From: SLRI01 sp964402505
GTDB taxonomy: Bacteria > Pseudomonadota > Alphaproteobacteria > Geminicoccales > Geminicoccaceae
Reading direction: 5' to 3'
Assembly: GCA_964402505.1 (NCBI GenBank)
Contig: CAYOCP010000008.1
Coordinates: 92,347 to 156,346 of the forward strand
DNA length: 64,000 nucleotides
A program made the translations under genes and the position numbers. Shown here piece by piece: positions 51,551-60,870 of the stretch; the first letter of the stretch is position 1, and each line of letters begins with the position of its first letter. Under the pieces are notes generated by a model. The model was not told the origin of the DNA and did not search any database. It saw only the letters and a list, made by a program, of their open reading frames with translations.

Positions 51551-52275
51551 CCGCGGACACCCTTCTCGACGTTCGCGACGTCTCGCGCCACTTCGGCAAT
51601 CTCCGGGCGAACAATCATATTACATTCAGCGTGGAACGCGGCAGCCTGATCGGGTTGATCGGCCCCAACGGCGCCGGCAAGTCCACGCTCTTCAACCTCA
51701 TCGCCGGCACCTTTCCGCCGAGTGGCGGTCAGATCATGTTCGACGGGACCGACATTACCAGGCTTTCAGCTGCGGCGCGGTGCGCTCTGGGTATCGCCCG
51801 GACCTTCCAGGTGGTCCGAAGCTTCGACGCGATGAGCGTGCTCGAGAACGTTCTTGTCGGCGCGCTGGTCACCGACACCGACACCGACGCCGGTCGGCTG
51901 CGGGCCTACGAGATGCTGGCCTTCACGGGGCTGGAAAGCCGCGCCGATGTGCTCGCCGGCGAATTGACCTCACCCGAGAAGCGGCGGCTCGAGATGGCGC
52001 GCGCGCTGGCGACGCAGCCGAAGCTGCTGCTGCTCGACGAGGTGATGGCTGGCCTGACGCCGACCGAGGCGCGCGATGGCACCGAGCTCATCCGCCGCGT
52101 GCGCGAGAGCGGCGTGACCGTCATCATGGTCGAGCATGTGATGGAGGTGGTGATGCCGCTCGTCGATCACGCCATCGTGCTCGATCTGGGTGAGGTGATC
52201 GCCAGCGGAAGGCCCGACGCTGTCGTGCGGGATCCCAATGTCATCGAGTCCTACCTTGGCACCGGCCATGCTTGA
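51547..52275 (+). CDS. livG: ABC transporter ATP-binding protein, LivG type (system 2)
   Basis: The 242-residue ATPase has Walker A GPNGAGKST, Walker B LLLLDEVMAGLTPTE, and the LivG-variant signature ELTSPEKRRLEMARAL in place of LSGGQ. The D-loop is followed by MVEHVMEVVMPL with the switch His. It overlaps livM by four bases and livF by eight. Confidence 0.92.
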   Translation: MTADTLLDVRDVSRHFGNLRANNHITFSVERGSLIGLIGPNGAGKSTLFNLIAGTFPPSGGQIMFDGTDITRLSAAARCALGIARTFQVVRSFDAMSVLENVLVGALVTDTDTDAGRLRAYEMLAFTGLESRADVLAGELTSPEKRRLEMARALATQPKLLLLDEVMAGLTPTEARDGTELIRRVRESGVTVIMVEHVMEVVMPLVDHAIVLDLGEVIASGRPDAVVRDPNVIESYLGTGHA

Positions 52276-52972
52276 GGTCCGTCGCCTCAGTGCCGGCTAT
52301 CAGGGCCTGGTGGCGATCTCCGATGTCTCCCTCAGCGTCAGGGCGGGTGAAATCCTCGTGGTTGCGGGGGCCAATGGTGCGGGCAAGTCTACGCTGCTGA
52401 ACACCATCGCCGGCATGCTACCACCAAAAAGCGGGTCGATAGCCTTCGACGGCGTGCGTATCGACGATTGGCCGGCGCATCGGATCACCGAAGCCGGGAT
52501 GGCCTTCGTGCCTGAGGACCGACGCCTTTTTCCGCGCCTGAGCGTCCGTGACAACCTGCGCCTCGGAAGTTACCTGCACCGCCACAAGCCCGACCGCGAG
52601 CGACCACTCGAGACCGTGCTCACCCTCTTCCCTCGACTTCAGGAACGGCTGGACCAGGAAGCCGGCACCCTGTCGGGGGGTGAACAGCAGATGCTGGCGA
52701 TCGGCAGGGCCCTGATGACCCGTCCGCGGCTGCTGATGCTCGACGAACCGTCTCAAGGCATAATGCCCAAGCTCGTGGCAGAGATCTTTCGCGCCGTTCA
52801 GAAAATTCGTGAAACCGGAATCACGGTATTGCTGGTCGAGCAGCGTCTGACCGAAAGTCTCGCCCTCGCCGACAATGCCCTCATCCTCCAAACCGGCCGC
52901 GTCGTCCTCGAAGGGCCATCGGATGAAGTGAAGAGGAATCCCGAAGTCATGAGCGCATATCTCGGAATGTAG
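52268..52972 (+). CDS. livF: ABC transporter ATP-binding protein, LivF type (system 2)
   Basis: The 234-residue ATPase has Walker A GANGAGKST, signature LSGGEQ, Walker B LLMLDEPSQGIMP and the LivF pattern MAFVPEDRRLFPRLSVRDNL. Its ATG at 52268 lies inside livG. It is the last recognisable gene of the catabolic island; a 570-base gene-free stretch follows. Confidence 0.93.
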   Translation: MLEVRRLSAGYQGLVAISDVSLSVRAGEILVVAGANGAGKSTLLNTIAGMLPPKSGSIAFDGVRIDDWPAHRITEAGMAFVPEDRRLFPRLSVRDNLRLGSYLHRHKPDRERPLETVLTLFPRLQERLDQEAGTLSGGEQQMLAIGRALMTRPRLLMLDEPSQGIMPKLVAEIFRAVQKIRETGITVLLVEQRLTESLALADNALILQTGRVVLEGPSDEVKRNPEVMSAYLGM

Positions 52973-53545
52973 CCCCCATTGAAACCGCCACCGGTAGTGT
53001 CCCACCGGGTGCTGTAAGAGGCCGCGCACGAAGCCTCTTGGCGTAGCGCGGCGCGCGGCCGGGGTTGGTGGGCGGCGCGTTCCCCGTTCTTGCACGGGCG
53101 GCCGGCTGCAGCACCCGGCCAGGGAATCGCCCTGCCGCTGACACTCGAAGTGAGGCTGGCGATTGGCGGTCATCCGTTGCCGAGATGGATTTCCATCAAG
53201 GTGCCTGACCTCAAAGCAGTGGTTCCGGTTCGTGAGAGCACCGCATAGGGCTGTTGAAGTCGAGGCCGGCACCGTTTCCGTCCTTGATCACATCGAAATG
53301 GGTTGCTGCCGTTGTGGCGGCTGTGGGCATGTGGGCAACAGAGCCGCCAAGCCAGCACGGCCGGCGAGAACTGAACCGTCCTGACCCCCGCTTCATTCGG
53401 CATGGCACGTCCTCCTTTCCTCGCTGCCACGGCAACAGACCCTCGCGCAACAGACCCTCGCATCGACCCGCGTTGGTCCACTCCCCGAACAAGCTTCTCA
53501 CGTTGGAAGGTTCCACCCGTTTCGCCATTCACCGCGCGAGCGGGC
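52973..53545. other. Gene-free stretch between the catabolic island and the sulfatase locus
   Basis: About 570 bases with several open frames on both strands, none with a family I recognise and none with a good ribosome binding site. CAACAGACCCTCGC is duplicated in tandem near 53430-53460. The stretch may be a worn junction between two acquired blocks. It shows no tRNA, no intact transposase and no clear terminal inverted repeats. Confidence 0.45.
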
Positions 53546-54574
53546 TCACCTCACCCCTTCCGCTTGCTCCTGACCCGTCGCGGGCACCGCGCAGCGAAAG
53601 CCCAGATGGCGGATGGCGGTATCGATCGCCTGCCCCTGCCGCGCCGCCGGCCGGTAACGCAGGCAGTACTGGTCGGTGCAGAGGAAGGAGCCGCCCTTGA
53701 CCACCTTGCGAGGGATTTGCAGTTGCGGGGCGAACGGATCGATGCTGCCTTCCCTGGTGCCGCCACGTGGATCGCTCGGCACGCAGCACGGCTTGGCGAC
53801 GTCGGGCACATGGCGGTCGGTGTACCAGTCGGTGGTCCATTCCCAGACATTGCCGGCCATGTCGAAAAGCCCGAAGCCATTGGGCGGGAAGCTGCCGACG
53901 GGCGAGGTCCGCGCCCAGCCGTCGGGAGCGAGGTTCTCGCACGGGAACCGGCCGTGCCAGGTCTTGGCCATGGGGCGGCCCTCGGGCTCGAACACGTTGC
54001 CCCAGCAATAATCGGCGTCCTCGAGGCCTCCGCGCGCGGCGAATTCCCACATGGCTTCGGTCGGCAGTGTCTTGCCGCTCCAACGGGCGAAGGCCAGGGC
54101 ATCCGCGATGGTGACGTGCACGACGGGGTGATCCGCCAGGGCCTTCGAGCCCGGTCCCTCCGGCTGCTGCCAGGAGGCGCCCGGCACGTACGTCCACCAC
54201 TGGCGGAAGTTCTCCAGGTCGACCTGGCTCGCGGTGGGGCGGAAGACGAGAGCACCCGGGACTAGCAGGCTGCGATCGACACCCGGATAGAGCGTCGCGT
54301 CGATCGGCCGCTCGGCCTCCGTCACGTAGCCGGTGGCGGCAACGAAGCGGGCGAATTCGGCGTTTGTCACCGGATGGGGGTCGATCCAGAAGGCCCCCAC
54401 CCGTACCCGGCGCTGCGGTGCCTCCTCCGGATAGTGGCGGTCGGACCCCATGCGGAACTCGCCGCCTTCGAGGCGCACCATGCGATCGAGATCGGGCCGG
54501 CCCGTGCCTCGTGCGGCACGCCGATGCGGCCGGCGCATGTTTCGGCGTCGCAACCGCCGTGCCAGGCTGGTCAT
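53546..54574 (-). CDS. Formylglycine-generating enzyme (sulfatase-modifying factor)
   Basis: The 342-residue protein has the FGE-sulfatase fold: GGEFRMGSDRHYPEEAPQRRVRVGAFWIDPHPVTNAEFARFV, ARWSGKTLPTEAMWEFAARGG, FGLFDMAGNVWEWTTDWY, and the active site GGSFLCTDQYCLRYRPAAR. Cys299 and Cys304 occupy the places of the two catalytic, copper-binding cysteines of true FGEs. It converts the Cys of CxPxR motifs into formylglycine. No signal peptide is seen, so it acts in the cytoplasm. The ATG overlaps the tctA stop (ATGA); it is the last gene of the tct/sulfatase strand. Confidence 0.9.
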   Translation of the reverse strand: MTSLARRLRRRNMRRPHRRAARGTGRPDLDRMVRLEGGEFRMGSDRHYPEEAPQRRVRVGAFWIDPHPVTNAEFARFVAATGYVTEAERPIDATLYPGVDRSLLVPGALVFRPTASQVDLENFRQWWTYVPGASWQQPEGPGSKALADHPVVHVTIADALAFARWSGKTLPTEAMWEFAARGGLEDADYCWGNVFEPEGRPMAKTWHGRFPCENLAPDGWARTSPVGSFPPNGFGLFDMAGNVWEWTTDWYTDRHVPDVAKPCCVPSDPRGGTREGSIDPFAPQLQIPRKVVKGGSFLCTDQYCLRYRPAARQGQAIDTAIRHLGFRCAVPATGQEQAEGVR

Positions 54575-56082
54575 TCGGCGGAGGCCGCCGGCCGCCTCGC
54601 GCCGATGATCATGCGCACCAGCCAGCGGCGCAGCACCGGCAGGCTGCCGATTGTGGTCAGCAGGAGCACGACGAGGAGACCCAAGGCGATCGGCCGCGTC
54701 ACGAGGGGCGAGAGATCGCCATCGCTGATGATCATGGCGTTGCGCAGGAACTCGTCGAGCAGGCCGCCCAGGACGATGCCGAGCACCATTGGTGCGAGCG
54801 GAAAGTCCAGCCGTCGCATCACGTAGGCGAGCCCACCGAAGGCAAGCATCATCCAAACATCGCCGTACTGCAGCTTCGAGGCATAGGCCCCCATGACCCC
54901 CATCGCCACCACCACCGCCATGATGTTCTCGCGCGGGATCAGCAGCACGTGGATGATGACGTGCGCGAGAAGGAGGCCGACGATCAGCATGGCGGCGACG
55001 CCGAGGATGAGACCGATCACCATGTACTCGAAGAGGTCGAGATTCTCGAAGAGGAACATCGGCCCCGGCGTCAGACCGTGGACGAAGAGGGCGGCCATGA
55101 TGATCGCGGCACCGCCACTGCCCGGCAGACCGAGCGCGATAACCGGAATCAGCGACGAGGGTACGACGGCGTTGTTGCCGGTCTCGGCGGCGATCACGCC
55201 CTCGGTCGAGCCCTTGCCGTAGAGTTCCGGATGCCGGCTGGTGCGCTTGGCGAGAACGTAGGAGATCCAGGCACCCATGTCGGCGCCGAGCCCCGGCAGG
55301 ATGCCGATGATGCTGCCGATCACGCCCGACTGCAGCACAACCCGAAGGCGTCCCTTGAGGTCCTCGAGGGTCGGCATGATGCGGCCGATCTTGTGGGTCA
55401 CGGGCTCGACGTCGACATCGCGGTCACGCATCGCCACGATCACCTGGCTGATCCCGAAGAGCCCGACGATAGCCGCGACGAGTCCGACACCTGCCTCGAG
55501 ATAATGGGAGCCGAATGAGAAACGCGGGTACATATGCAGGTCGTCGAGGCCGATCTGCGCCACCAGGAGGCCGCCCATCCCGGCGATCCAGCCCTTGATC
55601 GGATCGTCGCCGGTCAAGGAGCCCGCCATCATCACGCCGAGCAGCACGAGGAGCAGGAGCTCCCACGAGGTGAAGAGGAGCGAGACCTTGACCAGCCATG
55701 GCGTGAGGAACGCCAGAAACGCGATGGCGATCAGCGTGCCGATGCAGGAGGCGATGGTGGTGAGCGCTATGGCCCTTCCGGCCTTGCCCTGGAGGGCAAG
55801 CTGGTAGCCGTCGATGGCCGTTGCGGCCGAGGCCGGCGCACCCGGAATGTTGAGCAGGATCGCCGAGAGCGAGCCGCCGTAAACCCCGCCCATGTAGATC
55901 AGCATCATGGCGAGGATCGAGTACTCCGTCTGCATCGTGTAGGCGATGCCGAGCAGGAGTGCCATGGCCATGGGTCCGGTGAGGCCCGGCATGGCGCCCA
56001 TGATGATGCCCAGGGTCATCGACCAGAAGATCGTGAAGATGGCCCAGGGATCGAGCAGCAATCGGCCGACCTCCTCGATCAT
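54571..56082 (-). CDS. tctA: Tripartite tricarboxylate transporter large permease TctA
   Basis: The 503-residue protein has about twelve membrane helices and the duplicated TctA signature: GIIMGAMPGLTGPMAMALLLGIAYTM in the N-terminal half and GIIGILPGLGADMGAWISYVLAKRTS-like sequence in the middle, with IPVIALGLPGSGGAAIIMAAL. It forms the transport channel of the TTT family, importing carboxylates with sodium or protons. Its stop overlaps the FGE gene start. It follows tctB after 42 bases. Confidence 0.93.
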   Translation of the reverse strand: MIEEVGRLLLDPWAIFTIFWSMTLGIIMGAMPGLTGPMAMALLLGIAYTMQTEYSILAMMLIYMGGVYGGSLSAILLNIPGAPASAATAIDGYQLALQGKAGRAIALTTIASCIGTLIAIAFLAFLTPWLVKVSLLFTSWELLLLVLLGVMMAGSLTGDDPIKGWIAGMGGLLVAQIGLDDLHMYPRFSFGSHYLEAGVGLVAAIVGLFGISQVIVAMRDRDVDVEPVTHKIGRIMPTLEDLKGRLRVVLQSGVIGSIIGILPGLGADMGAWISYVLAKRTSRHPELYGKGSTEGVIAAETGNNAVVPSSLIPVIALGLPGSGGAAIIMAALFVHGLTPGPMFLFENLDLFEYMVIGLILGVAAMLIVGLLLAHVIIHVLLIPRENIMAVVVAMGVMGAYASKLQYGDVWMMLAFGGLAYVMRRLDFPLAPMVLGIVLGGLLDEFLRNAMIISDGDLSPLVTRPIALGLLVVLLLTTIGSLPVLRRWLVRMIIGARRPAASAE

Positions 56083-56124
56083 CCTCCTACCCTCCGGCTC
56101 GGCTGAACGACCGGTCCATCATCG

Positions 56125-56649
56125 TCACGGCAGCGGCACGAAGAAGATCTCGCCGAAGACGTACCACAGGAGAAAAGTCAGGAGACCGCTCAGGCCGATG
56201 CTCCAGATCACCACGTAACGCAGCGAAAGCTTGCGAGCGAATGCGGTCTGGAAGACGAAGAGGAGGGCGAAGGTTGCGGTCACATAGCCGATGAGCGGCG
56301 TCACCAGGACATAGACGAAGATCATGGCGAAGCACGCGCCGGCCCTGAGGCCCTCGATCCTCGGTTGCAAGGGACCGAGCCGCAGGCGGAACTGGCGCGC
56401 GCGGAACATCAGCGCCAGCGAGAGGAGCAGGAGGACGAAGGCGATCAGCCCCGGCGTCAGCCCGGGCGACCCGAGCCAGCCGCTGCCGGCGAAATGCGGC
56501 ATCCGGTAGGAGGTGACCAGCACGTAGAGGCTCAGGAGGGCGAGGACGACGCCGGTTATGAAGTCCGGCGCCGCCTTCTCCGGGCTGACGTAGAAGCTCT
56601 TCCTCTCCATGGGCGCGCCGCCGCCCCGCCCGGCCACGGGTGCGCTCAC
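56125..56649 (-). CDS. tctB: Tripartite tricarboxylate transporter small permease TctB
   Basis: The 174-residue protein has the four-helix TctB plan: DFITGVVLALLSLYVLVTSY, GLIAFVLLLLSLALMF, and the pair FAMIFVYVLVTPLIGYVTATFALLFVF and YVVIWSIGLSGLLTFLLWYVFGEIFFVPLP, which includes the typical C-terminal F-x3-LP ending. The ATG overlaps the tctC stop as ATGA. An internal Met at residue 14 is an alternative start. Confidence 0.88.
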   Translation of the reverse strand: MSAPVAGRGGGAPMERKSFYVSPEKAAPDFITGVVLALLSLYVLVTSYRMPHFAGSGWLGSPGLTPGLIAFVLLLLSLALMFRARQFRLRLGPLQPRIEGLRAGACFAMIFVYVLVTPLIGYVTATFALLFVFQTAFARKLSLRYVVIWSIGLSGLLTFLLWYVFGEIFFVPLP

Positions 56650-57680
56650 CCCTCCTCGATCTTGGCGATGCCGAGCTCGTCCCGGGTCTTGACGGCGTTG
56701 TTGAGGATCACCTCGATGACGTAGGCCTGCAGCGCCGTGCGTTCGCCCATCATATCATTGGCTTTCTGGCGCGGCGCCCGGAAGGGGAAGAAGGCCTTGC
56801 TTTCGTAGATCTCGTCCATTGCCGGGTCGTTCACCGCCTTATTGAACGCGGCGTCGATCTGCTCGAGGACCGACTCGTCGACGCCCTTCTTGAGGGCGAT
56901 GCCGTGGATATTCGTCCAGGGCAAGGTGCGCTTGAGGATCGGATCGTCGACATATTCCAGAATCGAGGGAATGGCGACGCCGGCCACATTCCAGGTCTCG
57001 GGCGTCCAGGCGGCGAGGGCGCGGAGTTCGCCGGACTTGAGGAAATTGACCGTCGGCGTGACCCCAACCGAGGCGCAGCTCGTTTCGCCGGCCAGCACGG
57101 CGCGCACGGTGGGGCCACCGCCGCCATAATTGGCAAGGCGGAAATCAAGGCCCATCTGCTTTTGCAGATAAACGGCGGCGTTCGACCAGAGGGTGCCCGA
57201 GGGGGTCGAGGCGATGGCCACCTCGCCCGGCTTTTCCATGACCGCCTCGATCCACTGCTGGAAGGTCTGATAGGGGCTGTCGCCCGGCACGACGATGGCG
57301 CAGCTCGTGCCGCCCGACATCCAGAAATCGAAATCCCGCCAGTCGTAGTCGATCCGGCCGAGGCTCGGAAAGGCCTCGATCACGTCGTTGGCGCCGAGCC
57401 AGAAATACCCGTCGGCCGGCTGCTGCATGACGTAGTCCATGGCCTGCACGCCACCGGCGCCGGACATGTCCTGAAAGGCGATGGCGCGAACGCCGAGAGG
57501 CTCGCGCATCAACTCGGTGAGCGCCCGCGTGCCCGTGTCGGTGGCGCCACCGGCGGGGGCGGCCATCGCGACCGTGATGGGCCGGGTCGGCCAGTCCTGG
57601 GCACGTGCGAGGCGCGGCAGGAGGGCACTGCCGAGAAGGCCGCTTCCGACCTGGAGCGTATGACGGCGGGTGATTGGCAT
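56646..57680 (-). CDS. tctC: Tripartite tricarboxylate transporter substrate-binding protein TctC
   Basis: The 344-residue periplasmic receptor (Bug family) has a twin-arginine-like leader (TRRHTLQVGSGLLGSALLPRLARA, cleavage at about residue 28), then the family opening WPTRPITVAMAAPAGGATDTGTRAL and the substrate-loop region VIASTPSGTLWSNAAVYLQKQMGLDF. Bug proteins bind carboxylates, including aromatic ones. It is followed by tctB and tctA. Lying between the sulfatase genes and FGE on the same strand, it probably delivers a sulfated or carboxylated ligand. Confidence 0.91.
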   Translation of the reverse strand: MPITRRHTLQVGSGLLGSALLPRLARAQDWPTRPITVAMAAPAGGATDTGTRALTELMREPLGVRAIAFQDMSGAGGVQAMDYVMQQPADGYFWLGANDVIEAFPSLGRIDYDWRDFDFWMSGGTSCAIVVPGDSPYQTFQQWIEAVMEKPGEVAIASTPSGTLWSNAAVYLQKQMGLDFRLANYGGGGPTVRAVLAGETSCASVGVTPTVNFLKSGELRALAAWTPETWNVAGVAIPSILEYVDDPILKRTLPWTNIHGIALKKGVDESVLEQIDAAFNKAVNDPAMDEIYESKAFFPFRAPRQKANDMMGERTALQAYVIEVILNNAVKTRDELGIAKIEEG

Positions 57681-57746
57681 CGTCCTGCACCTCCCTGTGC
57701 TCTGGCTGATTCGTCCTCGATCCCGCGGGGGGACTGCGAGCGTCCT

Positions 57747-59288
57747 TCAGGCCATGCCGACCGGCTGAAGGGGTGGCTCCAGCGCATCGTCGGGCCGGCT
57801 CTCGATCATGGCGGTCAGGGCACCCTGGATTGCCGCACAGGCCGGATCGTCGAAGAGGTTCTTCGTCTCGTGCGGGTCCGCCACGAGGTCGTAGAGCTCA
57901 CCGGCGCCCGAAGTGAGCTCGAGCGTCAGCCGATGGGTTTCGGTTCGTACCGTTCGGAGCTTGAGCTCGACACCGCAGCGCGAGGCGTTCAAATCCCACT
58001 CGTTGAGGGCGAACTCGCGTCGCTCGTCCCGGCGCAGCACCGGCAGGAGGCTGCGGCTGTGCCAGTCGGCCGGCCGCTCGACGCCGGCCGCATCGAGAAA
58101 GGTGGCACCGAGATCGAGGGTCGAGACGGGATCCCGGATCACCCGGCCCTCGGGCACGCCGGGTCCGCGCATCACGAGCGGCACCCGCAAGAGACCCTCA
58201 TAGGCCATGGGTCCCTTGAGCAGGAGCCCATGATCGCCGAGCCAGTCGCCATGGTCGCTGGCATAGACGACGAGCGTATCGTCGGCGATGCCGAGCCGGT
58301 GCAGCTCGGCCATGATCCGCCCGACATTGTGGTCGATCAGAGCCAGCATGCCATAGGTGTTGGCGATGATCTCGCGAAGCTCATCGTCGCCGAGCTGTTG
58401 CACGCGCGAGTACTCCTCGCGGATACGGGCCAAGTCCTCCCGAATTTTCGGCTTGCCTTCGAGCGAGGCGCGGTGCCACCAGGGTCGTCTCTCCAGATCG
58501 AGCGTGCGGTGCACGGGCAGGTCGACCTCCGCCGGATCGTGCAGGAGGCTCCAGGGAACGGGGCAATCGAACGGGTGGTGCGGGTCGGGGAAGGACGCCC
58601 AGAGCACGAAGGGCTGGTCGCTGTGGTTTGCCTCGTGGTCGCTCAGATAGGCCACCGTGCGGTCGCCGACCCAGCTCGAGTTGTGCCAGGCGACCGGCAG
58701 TCCCGAATGCCAGGTCTGCGGTGCCCCATGCGTGTCGGGCCCGGCATTGGTCCTGAAGAGCTCGTTCTTCAGATCGCCCAGGCCGTCCTGGTAGTACCAG
58801 CGCTCGTAATGCTGGCCCGAAGGCGGTCGCTCGGGCGGCCACTGGTTGTGCCCCTCGATCACGAGCTCGACATGGTCGAAGCCCATATAGGGCCCGTTCC
58901 AGTCCTCGCCCCAGAGATGCATCGAGCCCCGGCATTCGGGGGTGCCGGTCGGCTCGAAGGTGTGCGAGGTGGCGAAATGCGGTTTTCCGATGAGGGCACT
59001 GCGGTAGCCAGCCCTGGACAGCCGGCCGGCGAAGCCCTGCTCGCCTGTGGCCGGCGGCAGGTCGATACCGTTGTCGGCGACGCCGTGGGTGCGCGGCAGA
59101 AGCCCGGTGAGGATGGAAGCCCGGGTGGGCTGGCAGACGTTGTTCGGCGTGATGCAAGTGCCGAAGCGCGTCCCCTGCTCGGCCAAAAGATCGATATGCG
59201 GGGTCTTCACCCCCCGCCCCTCGCAGCCGAGACAGTCGCCGCGCTGCTGATCGGAGGTGATCAGCAGGATGTTGGGCCGCTTGGCCAT
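57747..59288 (-). CDS. Type I sulfatase, first copy
   Basis: The 513-residue alkaline-phosphatase-fold enzyme hydrolyses a sulfate ester. N-terminal NILLITSDQQ supplies calcium ligand Asp13; the maturation motif CQPTR is at residues 52-56 (Cys52 becomes formylglycine); later SDHGDWLGDHGLLLKG and LNEW-type segments complete the metal site. No signal peptide, so it is cytoplasmic. It is followed by tctC after 66 bases and preceded by the second sulfatase gene after 103 bases. Confidence 0.92.
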   Translation of the reverse strand: MAKRPNILLITSDQQRGDCLGCEGRGVKTPHIDLLAEQGTRFGTCITPNNVCQPTRASILTGLLPRTHGVADNGIDLPPATGEQGFAGRLSRAGYRSALIGKPHFATSHTFEPTGTPECRGSMHLWGEDWNGPYMGFDHVELVIEGHNQWPPERPPSGQHYERWYYQDGLGDLKNELFRTNAGPDTHGAPQTWHSGLPVAWHNSSWVGDRTVAYLSDHEANHSDQPFVLWASFPDPHHPFDCPVPWSLLHDPAEVDLPVHRTLDLERRPWWHRASLEGKPKIREDLARIREEYSRVQQLGDDELREIIANTYGMLALIDHNVGRIMAELHRLGIADDTLVVYASDHGDWLGDHGLLLKGPMAYEGLLRVPLVMRGPGVPEGRVIRDPVSTLDLGATFLDAAGVERPADWHSRSLLPVLRRDERREFALNEWDLNASRCGVELKLRTVRTETHRLTLELTSGAGELYDLVADPHETKNLFDDPACAAIQGALTAMIESRPDDALEPPLQPVGMA

Positions 59289-59391
59289 CTCCTTCAGCCT
59301 CCCTCGAGCGACTGTTGGTTATCGCTCCAATTCCCTGCATCATGACAGCAGGAGTGCTGCCGGCGCAAGCCCGGACTTGGCGGCATGCCTC

Positions 59392-60870
59392 TCAATAGAT
59401 CGCCACCCGCTCGATGCCGGCATCCGACGACGCGAGGAGGGCGTCGCAGTGCTTCTGCATCAGCTCGAGGCGAAGCTCGAGCAGGGCCGGATCGGCGAAG
59501 CGGTTGTCGAACTCGTTCGGATCGGCCTCGTGATCGTAGAGCTCGCCGAGGCCGGTGCCCTGATAGAGGATGTGCTTGTAGCGCCCGTCGAAATACATGC
59601 TGCCGTGGCTCGGTCCCTCGCCCGCGGCCGAGCCCAGCGCATCGTTGAACTCCGAGATCACGTGGTCCTTGTGATGGTCCGGCGCCGCCTCGCCGGTCAG
59701 GATCGGCCAGAGCGACCGGCCCTGCATGTTGGCGGGCACCGGAAGACCGACCGCCTCCAGCAAGGTCGGAGCGATGTCGACCAGCTCGACCAGGGCGTCG
59801 CTCCGGAGGTCGGCGCGCGTACGGCCTCGCCAGGACCAGATCATCGGCACGTGCACGAGGCCCTCGAAGAAGCGGCAGCCCTTGTAGAGCAGGCCGTGAT
59901 CGCCGAGCAGCTCGCCATGGTCGGAATGGAAGAGGATGATTGTGTCGTCGAGCTGCCCGCTCGCCTCGAGCGCATCGAGCAGCCGGCCGAGCTGGGTGTC
60001 GATCAGCTCGATCATCGCGTAGTAGGCCGCCTTGACGATCTGGCCGTTGTACTGCCTGGGCGGCCTGTAGCCGGTGGTGAGCCTTTCCTTCGGCGTGAGC
60101 GTCACTTTCGGCATCGGCCCGGTCGGGTCGATCGCCTCGGGCGTCTGCTGGGTCAGGCCGGCGAACGCCTTCTGCCGCTCGATATCGCCCGGCCTGAACG
60201 CCGCCGGCGGCAGCGAGGCCGGATCGTAGCGGTCGAGATAGGCCTTCGGCGGATCGAAGGGCGGATGTGGATCGAACGGATTGAGCGAGAGCATCCAGGG
60301 ACCCGAGCGCTCCTCGTTGATGAAGGCGATGGCGCGCTCGGTGATCCATGTCGTCTGGTGCAGCTCCTCCGGCATGCCGGCGCCGCAGAAGGGCTCGACG
60401 CCGGCGTGGAGCGCGTGCGGATCGACCCCCTTCTCCTCGACCAGCCAGCGATGATAGGCGTGGTGGGCGATATCGAGGTCGGGCTTCGGATGATGGCTCC
60501 ATTCCCAGAGCCGGTAGCCGTCGTCGCACCGCTTCTCATGCCCTTTCGCGGCCGAGAGATGGAGCTTGCCGATCAGGCCGCAATCGTAGCCGGCATCGGC
60601 CAGGATGCGCGTCACCAGCTTCTCGGCCGGCGGAAAGCGGGCGTTGCCGTTGCGATGGACGTGGGTCGAGGCGGGATAGCGGCCGGTCAGCATCGCCGCC
60701 CGCGACGGCGTGCAGATCGGGCTCTGGCAATAGGCGTTCGCGAAGGCGACGCCGCCGGCGCAGAAGGCGTCGAGCCTCGGGGTATTGATGTGCGGGTTGC
60801 CGAGCCGGTGGATCGTGTCCCAGCGCTGCTGATCGGTGCAGTACCAGAGGATATTCGGTCGCCCGCTCAT
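59392..60870 (-). CDS. Type I sulfatase, second copy
   Basis: The 492-residue sulfatase starts MSGRPNILWYCTDQQRWDT (Asp13, Gln14) and has the CTPSR motif at residues 53-57 within QSPICTPSRAAMLTG. FHSDHGELLGDHGLLYKG forms the second part of the metal site, and a C-terminal SEFNDALGSAAGEGPSHGSMYFDGRYK region may shape the substrate pocket. I use the ATG at 60870, which overlaps the third sulfatase stop by four bases. No signal peptide. Confidence 0.92.
   Translation of the reverse strand: MSGRPNILWYCTDQQRWDTIHRLGNPHINTPRLDAFCAGGVAFANAYCQSPICTPSRAAMLTGRYPASTHVHRNGNARFPPAEKLVTRILADAGYDCGLIGKLHLSAAKGHEKRCDDGYRLWEWSHHPKPDLDIAHHAYHRWLVEEKGVDPHALHAGVEPFCGAGMPEELHQTTWITERAIAFINEERSGPWMLSLNPFDPHPPFDPPKAYLDRYDPASLPPAAFRPGDIERQKAFAGLTQQTPEAIDPTGPMPKVTLTPKERLTTGYRPPRQYNGQIVKAAYYAMIELIDTQLGRLLDALEASGQLDDTIILFHSDHGELLGDHGLLYKGCRFFEGLVHVPMIWSWRGRTRADLRSDALVELVDIAPTLLEAVGLPVPANMQGRSLWPILTGEAAPDHHKDHVISEFNDALGSAAGEGPSHGSMYFDGRYKHILYQGTGLGELYDHEADPNEFDNRFADPALLELRLELMQKHCDALLASSDAGIERVAIY

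Noticed and set aside
53170..53532. Minus-strand frames of 105-120 residues before the FGE gene
   Set aside because: No recognisable family, poor starts and mutually overlapping frames; more likely non-coding or degraded DNA.
56640..59345. 901-residue open frame on the plus strand
   Set aside because: It runs antisense through tctC and the first sulfatase; a high-GC artefact.
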